From: Malurus cyaneus samueli
Taxonomy: Eukaryota > Chordata > Aves > Passeriformes > Maluridae
Direction of reading: 5' to 3'
Length of the DNA stretch: 64,000 bases
NCBI GenBank assembly: GCA_009741485.1
Contig: CM019230.1
Span: 4,490,189 to 4,554,188, forward strand
Below, piece after piece: positions 25,401 through 39,100 of this stretch (within the stretch, counting starts at the first letter, position 1; the number at the start of each line of letters is the position of its first letter). The notes beneath the pieces were generated by a model that did not search any database, was not told the DNA's origin, and saw only the letters and a program-made list of their open reading frames with translations. A program made the translations under genes and the position numbers.

Positions 25401-27324
25401 CTGATTAAGCAGAACTTCCCCTTGAAGTGTTTGACACATTCAGAAAGATCAGGTTATTTTGGTCCTGTTGGATTCCTAACATGTGGGCTCTCTATAGAGT
25501 TTCACTCTTTAGTATCTTGCCTGGAAAATGGAATTCATTCTCATGCCTTGGTGCTGATCATCAGCCCGGCAGAGTCACTGAGAGGAGCCTCAGACAGCTC
25601 CCAAACCTTGAGGAACTTTACAGATCAATAACCAACACCTTAAACTCTCTCTGGGAATTCATAGGCAGCCTGAGGATGGACAGCAGTGCAGTGGTGAATG
25701 TGGTCAGAGCATGAGCACCCCTCGACCAGCACCTGATTAAATTACCCACCAGAGCCTACTAGCTTGGAAAAAAACCTCTTCCTGACTTTTCAGGGCCTTG
25801 GATCATGTCCCTGACTTACTTTGGATTCACAGGAAAGCACCCAGAGTACGTGTGTGGGTTCAGCAATAAAGGTGAGGTGCAAATGGAAAGACTGTGATGT
25901 TACTGCCCAAGAGAGATTTAAAAATGAACCAAATCTCTATGGAGCTCACATTAAGAAGTAACAAAGATTTTCCAAAAAGAGCATGCCAAACCTCATCAAA
26001 TTGATCAATTATACTGAATGAGCTTCTCTTAACATAAAAATTAAAAAAGGAAGTTTCTACATTATATGTTATATCTAATTACTTTAATTTTTATTTTAAA
26101 AGGAAATGCTTTTTTGAGTAAAGGAGATACAGTACCTCTTTGTTCACACCCAGCGGCTGCTTAAATCAGCTCCCTAAAATCAGAACCATCTCCTTACACT
26201 TCTGCAATCAGCTAAACAAAAGCCTTTTCTGTTTGAAATAAGTAGGGGGAAAATGAACTCTGTACCAAAGACTGCTGGAACGACAGTGGATTTGAGAAGA
26301 GAATCTGTTCTGTCCGTGTCCCTCAGGAAGATGCTGGCCATGCCCTTGCACAGGACACCAGGCTGTCCAAAAACATCTTTATTGCCTCCAATCTCGAGTG
26401 ATTTAGTGCATTTTTACTCTTTTCCTCTCAGGAGTCTCCTGAAGAAATCCAGCACCTCACAGAATAACGCAGAGATTGCGCTGACGCTGCCGGGCTGATT
26501 TCACCCGCTCGCAATTTATAATAAAACTTTAAAATTGTGCTCAACCGACTCAAATACCACATTGATGGAGCAGGAAAAACGGTTGTAGGTTGAAAAAATG
26601 AATAAAGTGTTAAATTTTGCCTAATCTAGCTATAGCAACCTGCTGGTTGCTAATGAAAAGAACCAGAGGCAACCACGTTGGACTTTGTGAGAAACTCAGA
26701 GCCCACCTGTGTCTGTGCATGAATTGCAAACTTAATTTGTGTAAATGGGGATCAAGCCTGCACACCTGACTATTTCCAAGTATTATGCAAATTTGGGGAT
26801 CATCAGCTTCTTCAAAGCTTAAATTCACTTCATCCTCTCCTTATTTTACAGGTTTCGACCGTATTTTATTAGAAAGCCAACACCATTAGAGAAAAAAAAT
26901 AATATTTAAAACTCAAATTGGCTTAGAAAGGATTATCAAAAATGTGGTTTTTCCATTTAAAATGTAAATTTTGGTGTCAGTTATCTGGAACCAGAATAAA
27001 AGGCTCCTGTGGGATGATTCAGACTGTAGGATGCATTTAATGAGAGATGACAAGAACACCCATTCTGCACAGCTGGAGAGATTCCTCTCATGCCAGGCGT
27101 TTCTACATTTCTAACCCAAACTTTGCAATTTCTCTTCCACCTGCCAAGTTTTCAGACCTGCTGGGTCAGGCTGGACCAAGAATTTTTGGTGCTAAGGGCA
27201 TCGTTGAAGCTCTTAGGGGGTGTTGCTGTTTCATCTCTCCCATATGAGCATGGGAGAGGCACGAGAATTGTGGCTTCCACACCAGCCTATGTTACCTATA
27301 ACCGCTGTTTATTATTAATTATTA
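22402..27324. other. Non-coding stretch, no gene seen
   Basis: Includes a slightly GC-richer patch at 22580-22850, a short inverted repeat at 23643-23660 (ATAGCATG-TT-CATGCTAT) and the hairpin listed at 25281-25311. Open frames reach 130 codons (plus strand, 25239-25631) without recognisable domains. I see no transposon signature. Confidence 0.5.
25281..25311. repeat. Perfect 10-bp inverted repeat with 11-nt loop
   Basis: TTGAGCCCAG at 25281-25290 and its exact complement CTGGGCTCAA at 25302-25311 are separated by TTCAGCATGTT. The stem is 60% G+C. No flanking structure extends it far enough to suggest a microRNA precursor. Confidence 0.8.
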
Positions 27325-27334
27325 NNNNNNNNNN
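27325..27334. other. Assembly gap (10 N)
   Basis: Ten Ns preceded directly by TTTATTATTAATTATTA, an ATT-rich run. The gap probably reflects an unresolved ATT-type microsatellite or an arbitrary-length scaffold join. Its true length is unknown. Confidence 0.95.
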
Positions 27335-30100
27335 GCTGCCATTAAGCTTGAGAGCAAAATCACTGCTGCAACATCCATCACAGCTCCTTGTGCTTACACA
27401 GCTGGCAGGCCGAAGTCACCCCATTATTTTGGAAATAAATGCATTTTGGTTGAACTTTTGACTGTTGCCAATGCCCTCTTCCCCCATTACTCACACCAAA
27501 CTGAATTAACACTCAATCAATATTTCTCTAAGAATGTGGCAAAAGAACATGAATGAGCTTGATTAAGATTCTGATAAAGTCTGAATTGTGATATCTACAT
27601 CATAGATCAACAAGATCCAGACAGAAATTACAACCATATATATATAAAAGTCCCACTTTTCCTTAATTTCTTCTGTACCTTTTAGTATCTTTCTTGTGTG
27701 TTTTTTTCCTAGCAGCACCTATCTCTTCAGAATGACATCTAAAATGGTGTGTGAAACTCTATTTGTCATATATATATAGATAGCACTATCATTTGTACTG
27801 CAGTTCACAGCAAAATGCAGGGCTAATGGTGGGAAAAAAGTAAAGCCTTTATGTGTGGGAAATGGCAGAGCAAGAAGAGTCAAAACAGAAGAAAATGTGG
27901 TCTTGAAACAAGTAAATCAACTTAAAAATAAATTGTGAACTCGAGCAGAGTTCATGTTTGATAAGTCACTGGATAAAAACCAAAATACCATCCTTAGGAT
28001 GGGGCTATTTCACTGTTTTAGGCAAAGAAATCAAGGCAGAGTCATCATTTCAGATTTGCCCCAGGGGATATCAGTCCAGAGTGCAGAATCCCGAGCTGAA
28101 AGGAACAGGAAAACAGCAAAACCACAACAAAGAGGCAGCACTAGAGCAGGCACTGGCCCTGGCAGCTTTGCTGAGCGCTGTGAGTTGTGTGCTCAGACCT
28201 GTCCCGTTTTTATGAGCTCAGGGTAACAGCATCCACCAGCACAGAGCACTGCCTGGGCAGCACCACTCGCCGTGCCTCTACTCCATCCATCATTCCCAGC
28301 TCCCAGCAAGAAGCCCACAAAGCCAGCAGAGGCTTTAAAAACTTAATGAGAAAGATGTAAGGAAAAAAAATGTACGGCTGTTTGTTCCAGAGCCCGGCGC
28401 TGCTGGTGGCTCACGCTCCGAGCTGCGGCGTCAGTTCCACACCGAGGGTTTTACTGCTCTGGCAAGGAATCCAATGTTTCATTGGTAACCAAATCTTGGT
28501 GTCCCCAGTGCTGCTTCTGACAGTAATGGTGCCTGAGAGGTTCAGGACTGGCTCTGGTTTTAGTTTTTCAGCACAAAGTAAGATCTGTAACAAAAGCTAT
28601 TAATGCGGTTTGAGTTTCAAATAAAGCTTTGCTTATTATGCAGGTCCTGATCTCATGATGTTTCTGTGCTCCTGAGTTCATCAAATAAAGAACAAAACCA
28701 GAAATGTTGAGAGTGGCCATCACTTCAATATCAAAGACCCAATGTCCTTTCAAAAGAGACTGCCACAGAGCTGGGTGAAGGTGAAAAACGGGAGAACAAT
28801 TTTTATTTATCTCAATCAATGTGCTCATGCTCAGAAATTTACCTCCATCACTGGCACAAATAAGTCCCAAGGAAAGAAGTCTCCATAGATTCAGCCAACC
28901 CAAATAAAAGCTATTATTGAAATAGGCTTTGGGAGTAATGAGTTTCAGTTCCTTTACTTCTCAAAGCCCTCTGCTCCTTTCAAATGAAATCAAGAAGATT
29001 CAGTTTTAATATATCCTGTGATTTTCCTTAAATATTTCAGTGTTTATATCCACAAAATTTTTTCTTAGAGCAACATACAGAATTCAGCATATCTTTAAAT
29101 ACAGAAATGTTGGGATATCTCACTTCTCATGTGGAAAACTTGGTTAAGGTGAGCGTGCAGCAGCCAGAGAGCTCACATCAGACATGCCAGAGATTTTTGA
29201 GCTTTAAATGAAAATATTCAAACATGTTTAGTTCCTTGTCTTTCAGACAGTGAAAAGATCTGAGAGTAAGCATGAATCCGTCTTGTAAACACACTGTGAT
29301 TACTCTGTGATCTATCTGTTGACAATATGTAACTAAAGATACAGAAATCCCTTGTTTCTGACAGTATTAAATTAATATAAATGATAGATATACTGATATG
29401 CCACCAAATATTCCCATCTTACATCAGCAGGGAAAAAGTGAAAACCATGAACACCAGAAGAGGAGCCCTCTTTCACACAATTCAGAGTAAGTCTCTGTTG
29501 TTTGGGGTGCACATTATTAATTTCTACTTCTTTATTTTTTATTGTGGTGTGTTTATTCCTCTTTCCTTTCCATCAAAATGAATAATGAGCTGTTCCTGCT
29601 GCTACTGATTTCAATGAAAGTCTTTGTGCTCTGTGTCACACCTCGCTGAGGCAGGTTTGATTCATACAGGTAACAACAGGCATACTTTATGACAGTTTTC
29701 CAAAAGCTGAAAAAAATTATTTTTCATTTCTAGAGAAATATATTTAAACATGAACTTTGTCGCAGTGGCCAAAAAGAATTACAAGATGAAGCAGGACAGC
29801 TATTTATTTTGCTGTAAAATCCAGTGAATTTAATTCACAGATTCCTGCTGGTTTAAAGAGGTTTTGGATCTGGACCTGGCTGAGATGAAGATTGTGATTT
29901 TATTGCTTTCATGGCAACCAACGACTTTGAATCTTCTGTCACTGACATTGAACAGATAAATGAGATGGCTCCATTTTGTTTAAAAATACCTCTCATTCAG
30001 TTCAACTCTTTCCTGCAGAAAGAGACGCCCAAACACTACTTAAATAATTAAGAACAATATAAATGAAGAAATGAATATATAAATATAGTATATGGAGAGA
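27335..30100. other. Non-coding stretch, no gene seen
   Basis: AT-rich, with short TA runs near 27635 and 27768. Open frames are at most 111 codons and unrecognised. I see no mobile element or RNA gene. Confidence 0.5.
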
Positions 30101-30180
30101 TGGATGGATGGATGGATGGATGGATGGATGGATGGATGGATGGATGGATGGATGGATGGATGGATGGATGGATGGATGGA
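30101..30180 (+). repeat. Perfect (TGGA)20 tetranucleotide microsatellite
   Basis: Eighty bases of uninterrupted TGGA repeats, ending at TGGATAACACTG. On the minus strand it reads as a Ser-Ile-His-Pro repeat in a spurious open frame. Uninterrupted tetranucleotide arrays of this length are usually highly variable between individuals. Confidence 0.98.
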
Positions 30181-30181
30181 T

Positions 30182-33100
30182 AACACTGTGGGATATGATT
30201 TGGCTGGTTTTGTGTTTAAAATACTCATTTGAGAGGGCTCAATTCACAGCCACTCCTGTGTAGGACCCAATTTTTATACAGATCCCAAGCACTCAGTGAA
30301 GATGACTGGGGATGATTCATGGCCCATAACAGCGTCCCCATAAAGCTCCCTGCCTGTAGAGCAGCGGGATTGTCACCCTGGATAATGACAACTGCAGGCC
30401 TGGGAGATTTTCAATCAGCCTCCATGTGCTCTGCATCACCAGCTGGTGACACTTTTACTTGTAGGGCACGGCCACGGTGAATCAGGAGCTGTCTGTGCAC
30501 ACATCTGTCACTGGGGAAGGCACAGACCGTGCTTTGCTCCTTCTCTCAGGTGACAGACACCTGGTGAACAGGCACAAGGATGACACTGGGGAACCTCTCA
30601 GTGCTGCTCTGGGCTCACATTCCTCTGCTTTCTCCTGGAAATGCTCACCCCTACACCCCCAAAATGTTCATCTAAGAGCACAGCACCCCCAGCCTCCGCT
30701 TTGTGCAGGAGGGACAAAAGCCTGTGTGTCCAGGGAGGATTTGGGTGACACGATCTGCATGCACAGAATGAATGATTTTTGTTATGCTGTGCAACAATCT
30801 GGTGCTGAGTTTCTTTAGGAAATGTTTCAATTCCGTCATCTCAACTTCCACCAGGGGTGTTTGGCAAGTCCTCTTTGTTGAAGGACAAAGCATTGAACAC
30901 ATAATGCCTTGAACAACCACATCAGCACCAGCACATCCCTTTTTTCTTTACTGAAACAGGTTTTCTCTTTTCTAATTTATGCTTATCAATGCAAGGTATA
31001 ATACATGAGATTTGTCTTTTAAATCCAACATGGTTTCACTTCAATGTTTCCCTCACCCCCCAATGCAAGTTTATCCTGCAGAACCAATGGGAGATACAGG
31101 ATTGGATGTTTTTTCATCTGTATAAAGAATTTATGATCTTATAACACATGCAGAAGTTCCCTGAAAAAAAACCCCAAACCCCTCTCTTTGATTTCACCCA
31201 CAAAAACACACTAAAATCTGAATATATTTAACTTCTTTCTCCTGCTGTGGAATTGCTCATATGCAGGAAACCAAGGCTGCATTGGGTACGACTGTTTTGC
31301 AGGGCTGTAGCCTGGTTTATAATGTGTATTCTTCTTTTTCTGTGCCGTGTCTTCCATTTTCATTATGCCTCAATTAATGCACTGAAATATGCCAAGTGGT
31401 TTCACATGAAATATTATTCTCATTTTAATCAGTTTAGCATCAAAGGTTTCAGGCTGGCATTTTCTAGGTTAGTGCGTAGGGTGTTTATTAATTTGTCTGT
31501 GATGCCTTCTCTCATTAGTGTTTAATGGAATTTCAAGCAATCCCAGCAGCTAGGAGATAATTTATTTTTTAAACACATTTTTATCAGTGTATTAAACAAT
31601 CAGACTCTCTATTGTTTCTGAATCATCTGGAGTGCTTGTTTCATCTGCAGATTGGAGAGCTGCTGCACTCTGAGCCCTGATTGCACAGGGCTGAAAAAGA
31701 ACCATTTTTTATTTAAATTTCGCTCAACTGAAATTTCCCTGCAAGCCCTGGGATTTGGATCCTCCAATTTCCCCTTGCAAAGGACGTGGCCAAAGCAAAT
31801 GTCACCCAGCCCTGATCCAGTGAATCCATTTAGAGGCAGAAAAGGCTCCTGCCACACCCTTTACAAATCTGCTGCACAGCCAGGCTCAAACCAACACCAG
31901 CACTCACTTCCCCTTCCCTCTCACCTTATTTTCCAAGGAGCCCTATTTAACATTATCCCCACTATGCAAATTCTCATCAGCTAAGAATATATCAATGTCT
32001 ACTAAGTATTGACCCGAGATATCGAGTTTAGACTGTCAAGAGTTACAGAAGCCATTAAAAATGTCCAAAATTTTGAAGGAAATCAAATATTTGCATCAAG
32101 TAAAGCAGTATTTCAAACAGGAGCTTGTGTTCCAAAAGGATTTTTAAAGGATCCCATAACAGTCAAAATAGACTTTTCAATAATTTCAATGCTTTAATTA
32201 TACATTTGAAAAAAATATTTAGCACTAGAATGAATCGTGAGGGCTTAATTTCATACAGGAATTTTTTAAATCTAGTAATAAACTCTATGGGGAAAACAAA
32301 ACCAGGGGTTTTCTGTTTTTACAAGGGTGAATAAAACCCAGTAAAACAGAATAGGATTTCCATGGACATGGCCTATCTGCAGTAATCACGAGGCGTGGTT
32401 TGGCATATGAAATATGAATTCCAGGGTTTGACAGAGGTGAACAGTAACTGTGCAAACAGATCCGAGGCTGCTTTTGTTTTCATTGCTGTGACATCCTCTT
32501 CTCTCAAGCCTGTACAAATAAAGAACTGTTCTTCTTGATCACAGTGCCATGAAATCCCATTTACATTCTCATTCCTGGCTCATGTTCCTGTTTCACTTGG
32601 TTTCCTGTGCCAGACGAGTCAAACCCCGACTGCAGCCGGTATTGAAGGAGCTCAACAAGCACCAAATGAGATCTCACAGCTTTCTCAGTGCTCCACGTGC
32701 TGCTGTTTCTGCTAAAGGAGAGAGCTCAGAGTTTCACATGGGCTCTTGATTCATCCCTCCTGCCCCTGAGAGGACAGGCTGTAAAAACAGAAGGGTTGGT
32801 GCTGTCCTGACTGGATATTTAATATGCCCTGATGTTTATAGTGCTCTGCAGCCTCTGCTGTCCTCTCTGTCCCTTCTCCTCCTCTTTCCTCTGAAGGGAT
32901 TTTCTTGTTTTCTCCTACCAGCACAGAGTTTTGCACAGTTCTCAGGGATGCTTTTCCCCTGGGTTATGATTGTTCCCTTCCTGGGGCTCCCAGAAATAGG
33001 AAAGAGCTGTAAAGACCCTTCACAGAGGGGCAAACTCTGCTGTCCCCTGTAGATAAGGACTCCTCAGAGGGAGGATTCTGTGTCTTGGGGTGTCAGACAG

Positions 33101-36100
33101 ATCCTGTCACAGGGAAAACCTTTCTGTGTTTGGAATCTCTGAAATCAAAACAGAAATCCCACCAAACCTGTGCCATGGAGGGGAACCAGCTCCTGCCAGT
33201 GGGATGCTCTTAAAAGCAGAAATGGTGAGGAACTAAGAGACCCAGCACAATGCTCTGTTTTGGCAAAAAAAACCACCCCAATCTGAACATTTGCTGTGAT
33301 TTTTGCAGGCTCAAACACTCAGTGAGGATGAGCAGTGAGGACAAATGTCAGTAATGAAGAATAAATCTATCACTGGACTGCCTGAGTAGCAGCTTCTCAG
33401 GAAAGTTATTATTTTCTGTATCAACAGCTCAGAAAATGTTTAAAATCTCCTTTTGAAAAAGTAACTGTGGCTGATTAACTAGCTCATTGCTTTCACTACA
33501 TTTTGCCTCTGATTCTGTTGCTGGGCATCCCTGAAAAGAGCCTGGCCCCATCCTCTTCTCACCCAGACACTGCTGTCAAATGCCCCATGATTTGTACCTG
33601 CCTCACCCCATCTTCTTCTGTGGAAAAAAAACAAACAATACTGTTGTGCTCTGTCTCATTTTGTGAGCTCTTCATCCAAAATAAAAGCAATTCTGGGGGA
33701 ATGTAACTCGTGTTGTATGGGAGAAATGCAGCATTATCAGCGCGGAAAATGTGTCCTTCAGCACGGAGTCCTTGAGTTTTTCCTTCAAGGAACAACAGCA
33801 GCAGGAAAAACAATGAGGTTGGCTCTCGAAAGGCTAACAAATACCAGGCTGCATAATTAAAATTACCTTTCTGTTAAACATCAAGATAGCATGAACGTGA
33901 AATAATGCCACATTTATATGCTTGATTAGAGAATTCAGTTTTCTTCAGAATACTGTTAAAAGCAGAGAGGAAAAATCCAGCATAATGGTAATATATGTTA
34001 ATTTTTTGCTAATTGTATGAACTGTTGGTATCATACCTTATGTAAAGCTCTTCCACGCCTCCCAGATTTGCTTGCAAGCTACAGAGCTAAAATTGAAAAG
34101 GTTTCTGTACATGTTTTCACGGGGAAGTTACTAATTGCTATGCATTTTGTTCTGCTTTCTTCTATCCCAGAAATGCAAACAGGAGCGTGGGTTTTCCTGA
34201 TGAAACAGAACCTCCTCCTGAAGGAGGGCCCGTGGAGCAGGAGCTGCAGATGCTTTTGTTGTTATTTCAGAAGGAACAGCACAATTTATCCTGGATGAGT
34301 CCAATAATGCCACAGCCTGGTGAGGCTCGAATCTCAAGTGGCAATTTAGGGAGCCCACACTCCAGACTGCCAAATCCCAATCTATCCCTGCTCCCTGAGC
34401 TGCTCCTGCTCTGCAGCCGTGCCCGAGTTCACCAGCCCAAGGATTATCCTCACTGAACACGGGGATATGAGATTGTTCCTCTGGCAGCACTGGGAAAAAA
34501 AACCCTCATTTCCTCCAAGCTCAATTTAAGGAGTCTGATATAAGAACTGCTGAAATAGAGGACTTAACTCAAGAAATAGCATCTTCTAAAGGCACATGTG
34601 AGGCAAAAATTCCTCATTTCTGCAGAAAACCTTGGCAGCATCATAGCAGGCTTACACTGGTTGGTGGATTTCTCGAAGCAGTAGCTGTGCTGTGGATGAA
34701 GCTTCCATTTTAGAGCACAACAAAAATTGAGAACAGACTTGGAAGTCCAAACCACAACTGGAATTTAGAACTTCCATCCCAGTGGAAATAGAAAGAAACT
34801 TTGCTGCGTGTCAGATCTGAACAGAACACTGAGTTTGCACGTTTTCAGGTGAGCAGAAATTCTCGGTGAAAAATCCCCAGGAGCATGGGAACGTTTCATT
34901 GGAAGGATAATAACAAGGGACAATGTAGAAGAGTCCAGGTGGAACAAGATAAAATACAGTGACAAAGTCGAATCTTATACCAACTTACACATTTTCCCAC
35001 CTATTATTTTTAAGAAGTCCCTGTCTCCCTGAGAAACACATTTTGATTCATCTGTATTTTCTGACAGGACGCTGTTGTGTCAAGAATTTTTCCCCATGCC
35101 AGTCGTCACATTTTGAAGACTTTGTGACAATCATAGAAATGTTCCCTACAGTGAGTCAATTCCCACAGAATGACAAAAAAAAAAAAAGAGGCAGAAGACG
35201 CTTTCACTCGAATGAGACAAACTGAATGCACTGCAAATTTCCTGGGATTGCTGAATTAAAATATTCACCCCAGAGATCCTTTTAAAACTTCTTGAATTTC
35301 TTGGCATTTGAAGTACATCACTTTTATGATCAGGGATAAAATTCTATAGAGAGGAAATAAGGGATCCTCACTTATACCTTTCAATATCTCATTTTTCATC
35401 AAAATCTATTTCAAATTACATGTGATCAAGACAGAATCTTTAACCAAGATTGAATTTTTTTTACAAGACAAGTACATTTAATTGCCTTTTGCCATGATCA
35501 AAGCCGAGTCAACTTGATTTTGCCAATAATTCATGAGCTTGCATGAATATGCAAAACTTTTTCTGTGCAGGTTGGCATTATTAAATTTGACTTTTCCCAA
35601 GAGCAGGGAAATGAATTGAATGAGAGGGGAATTAAGAAGAAGAACAGGTGATAAATAAATGGATACAAAGAGAATCCTGTCACTTAAGCTGTTTTGGCAC
35701 AAATATCCCTTTCCTGCCCCAAGATTCACTCACTGCCAGGTCCCAGGTTGCTGTTTACTCTGCTGTCTTTTGGTTTTGGGAATATTTTGATGAAAGCCTT
35801 TCCAGCAAACACTAATGTAAAGCAATTCATGATGGCAACAGCATTCAATTCCGCTGTGCCAAAATGCCCTGACCCTCATCATTTAAAAATAATTCCCCTT
35901 TTGCTTTCATCAGCTGAAGATCACCAGAAGTTTGCAGCTCAGTGGGAAGTAAAACACTGACTATGCACTTTGTTTCCTTCAGAGAGAAAGCATATCTGTC
36001 ATTCATGTCATACAGAGTTGTCTGCAGAAGTAAAACATTCTGTTCATGTAGGAAAACTGCCTGGAACCACAAAAGACTGATTTTGCTCCCTGAGTGACTC

Positions 36101-39100
36101 TGACACATTTGATGGTGGCATCTGCCTTGGTTTACATGCAGCATATGCATTAAGGACCCGATAGGCCATGTCCAAATTGTGCTGAAGCATCTCTGAAGGA
36201 ATGGATGGGCTCCTCATCCATTAAAAATTAGGACAAAACCCCCTTGAACAACTTTTTTATTCACTTTATGAGAAGAACTCATCCTCTGCCCTGTCTGCAA
36301 CGAAAATTTCTGGGTATCAGGCTGGGAAAGCACCCAGAACCCTCAGCTTGGCTTTCCTGGGAACACTCAGCTCTGCTCAGTGTCTGACCTGGCATTCTCA
36401 ATATTGGGAATATTTTCAATAGGGAACATCTTTAACTAGGATTCAAATCAAACAGATCAATAAAAACATTCTCCACCCCATCATACACACCCTCCAGCCC
36501 TGAAATCTATAATAGATAAATGATATTAGTTGACTTTTCGAGTTTATGATACTGAAGAAAATTGAAGTTCAGGCCTTTCAGAAATGGAAGGACAGAAATC
36601 AGAGCTCTGACAATTCTTCAGGAAAGTGAACTGTACATTAGGCAAATAAAATAGGAAACTAATGCTTGAGAAGAGCAACAAAAGAAACAACAAACAAACA
36701 AAAAAAATTATGCTGTCAAACAGTCAGAATACCAAGCCAAAAAACCCCATTCAGAATTCCAAACAATTCCCTGCACCCCTCACTCCTGAGCTGATGCCAC
36801 ACAAAGAGGGTACAAAGAGAAATATGCAACACAAAAATGCAGTTTTCTCTTCAGGGAAACCAATAACCTTAATGGAAGGAAAGTGAGGAGGAAATACTAC
36901 ATTTAAAAATCTAGTGGCTCCCTTGGAAATAACACTCCCTGGTTTTCTTTTGAAATCTCCCCCATACATATGCAGTACAATGAATTATATTGAAATGGAT
37001 GAGCTCCTGTCATCTATTATTTGAAATGTGAGTTGAGGTTCACTTTAAATCATTCCTCTGCCAGAGAACAGATAAAAAAAGAGGATCCAATAGTTTCTAC
37101 CCTGAAAGCCATTCCCCATAAATATATGTCTCCTGTTGACAATATATTGGATGAGCTTGTTTACAGATTCCTGTTCCTATGGTCTCGGGTAGTCCCCAGC
37201 CTCTAAGCTTTATTCTCACCACAATATGTGTTTTAGGTAGTCATGTATAGTAAAATAATGATGGTTTTAGAAATACATGGACTATTCCTTGATGAATTAT
37301 GAAAAACTAAGGGAAAAGAGGAGAAAGCACGTGACACAGAACTCTGCTCCATGAGTGCCTGTGGCAAATGGTTTTTCTGCACAGACCCTGCTCCGTGCTT
37401 GCAGAAGGACAAAAGTAATGTTTTATGTATATTTTTTCCCAATGAACCTGTTCTGTTAATGCACTCAGAAAAACAGCAACCTGATTTCAGATAATTTGCT
37501 TTCTCCCTCCCCTTGTACAGGACAGTTGATGCCTCTTAAACATGCAAACAGCAGCAGCATCACCTTCCTACTTTCCCTGTCATTTCCAAAGCCAGGCCAC
37601 GGTGATGATCACCTCAAGAAGCTGCTGCTTCCCTTTCCCAGAGATATGAGCAGTGGAAGGTTTGATAACTCCAAACCGTGCTCAGCAGCCATCAATCCCC
37701 ATTTTCCTAATCACGATAAATATGTGATGTGTCCAGCTGATGGATGGCTCAGGCACCGGCTGCTTCCCAGCTTTGGCATCACTGTGACAAATAAATATGG
37801 ATGGGCTGCAGGTGGGCTTGGTACTTGTGCTGCTTGTTTGGGTTTTTGGAAGAGAAACACTCCGTCTCCTTCAGCCTTCCTCACAGATCTGATCTGATGA
37901 AATTAACTTCCAGCCATATCCCTGAATAAACAGTCAAATAACCTAGCAACAATTTTTCCTAGCAGAGCTAGAAAATGATCTTCCCTGCCAGCAAAGTGCC
38001 GACATTTCTTGCAACAATGCACGCACGTATCGGTAGGAAACAATGGAAATGATTTGCCTGCATTTCCAGATCCCAAAGTACTCCATTCCAACTAGGAAGC
38101 ACACACTAAACATGACAGATATGTGGGGAAAGCAGTGGTTGCATATGAAGCTGTGGATTACTATTTTGCATGGTAAAACATGAGCATTTACATGAACATT
38201 TAACAGACTGTGTTTTTATCAATTTTGAAGGAATGTTATACACGTACACACATTTTAATTTAGAAATTAAACACCTTTTGTCTACCAGACTATGGGCTAA
38301 ATGGTCATTTTCCCTCTGAAAGCACAACACCTTATTGCACGTCCATTATGCTTTGGAAGATCTTGGTCACTGGGAATTTTTCAGGCACGCTTGCTGTGCA
38401 GCATTTCAGTTGTGGGCTTTGAATAAAAGTTTAATATGAAACTCAAATTCAAGAAAGAATTTAGTACTGAAATAATCTGAATGAAGTCATACCTCTAAAT
38501 AGCGTATTTCTGTGACAATAGCTCCCCAGAGTGCCTGCCAGAGAGCAGGACCTTGCTTTCCAAGGCTGTCAAACACAGATTACAGCTACAACCAAAAGTT
38601 TAGAAGGAAATAATAAATCTCAAGCAATTTCCTGAACATCTTTCCAGAGCTACTGCTTGAATCTGCAGCTCTCCTGCTGAATTCTGAGTTCCTTGTAATT
38701 AGATTAGACATATTTCTGCCACACACTTGCTTTAAAACACGGAATGCATGTTGGATTACAAATATGACTTGTTCCAACATATGTTAAGCATTTCAGATCT
38801 CTCTGAGCATAAAACAAACAGCTACAGTTCTAACAACACTCATTTTCAGTGCAGGTTTTAATCACATAGAAGTGGAACACGGAGCACTGCTCAGTCCAGT
38901 GAAAACTATTAATAGCCATGGATCATGGATATCATTCCTACAAATGCAATTTGAAATACTGGTGTGTACAATTTCAGTATTATTATTGTTATTCACTGCG
39001 GGCTGTTAAACATCTTTCTCAATATTGTTTTACTGATTCAAATCAACGCTAATTAAAATCTGTGAAGCACTTGATCATTCAAGACATTATGTGAATGCCA

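Noticed and set aside
30040..30228. Minus-strand Ser-Ile-His-Pro repeat protein
   Set aside because: A direct translation of the (TGGA)20 microsatellite.
39040..39055. GATTCAAATC resembling a tRNA B box
   Set aside because: No A box at the right distance upstream and no cloverleaf can be drawn.
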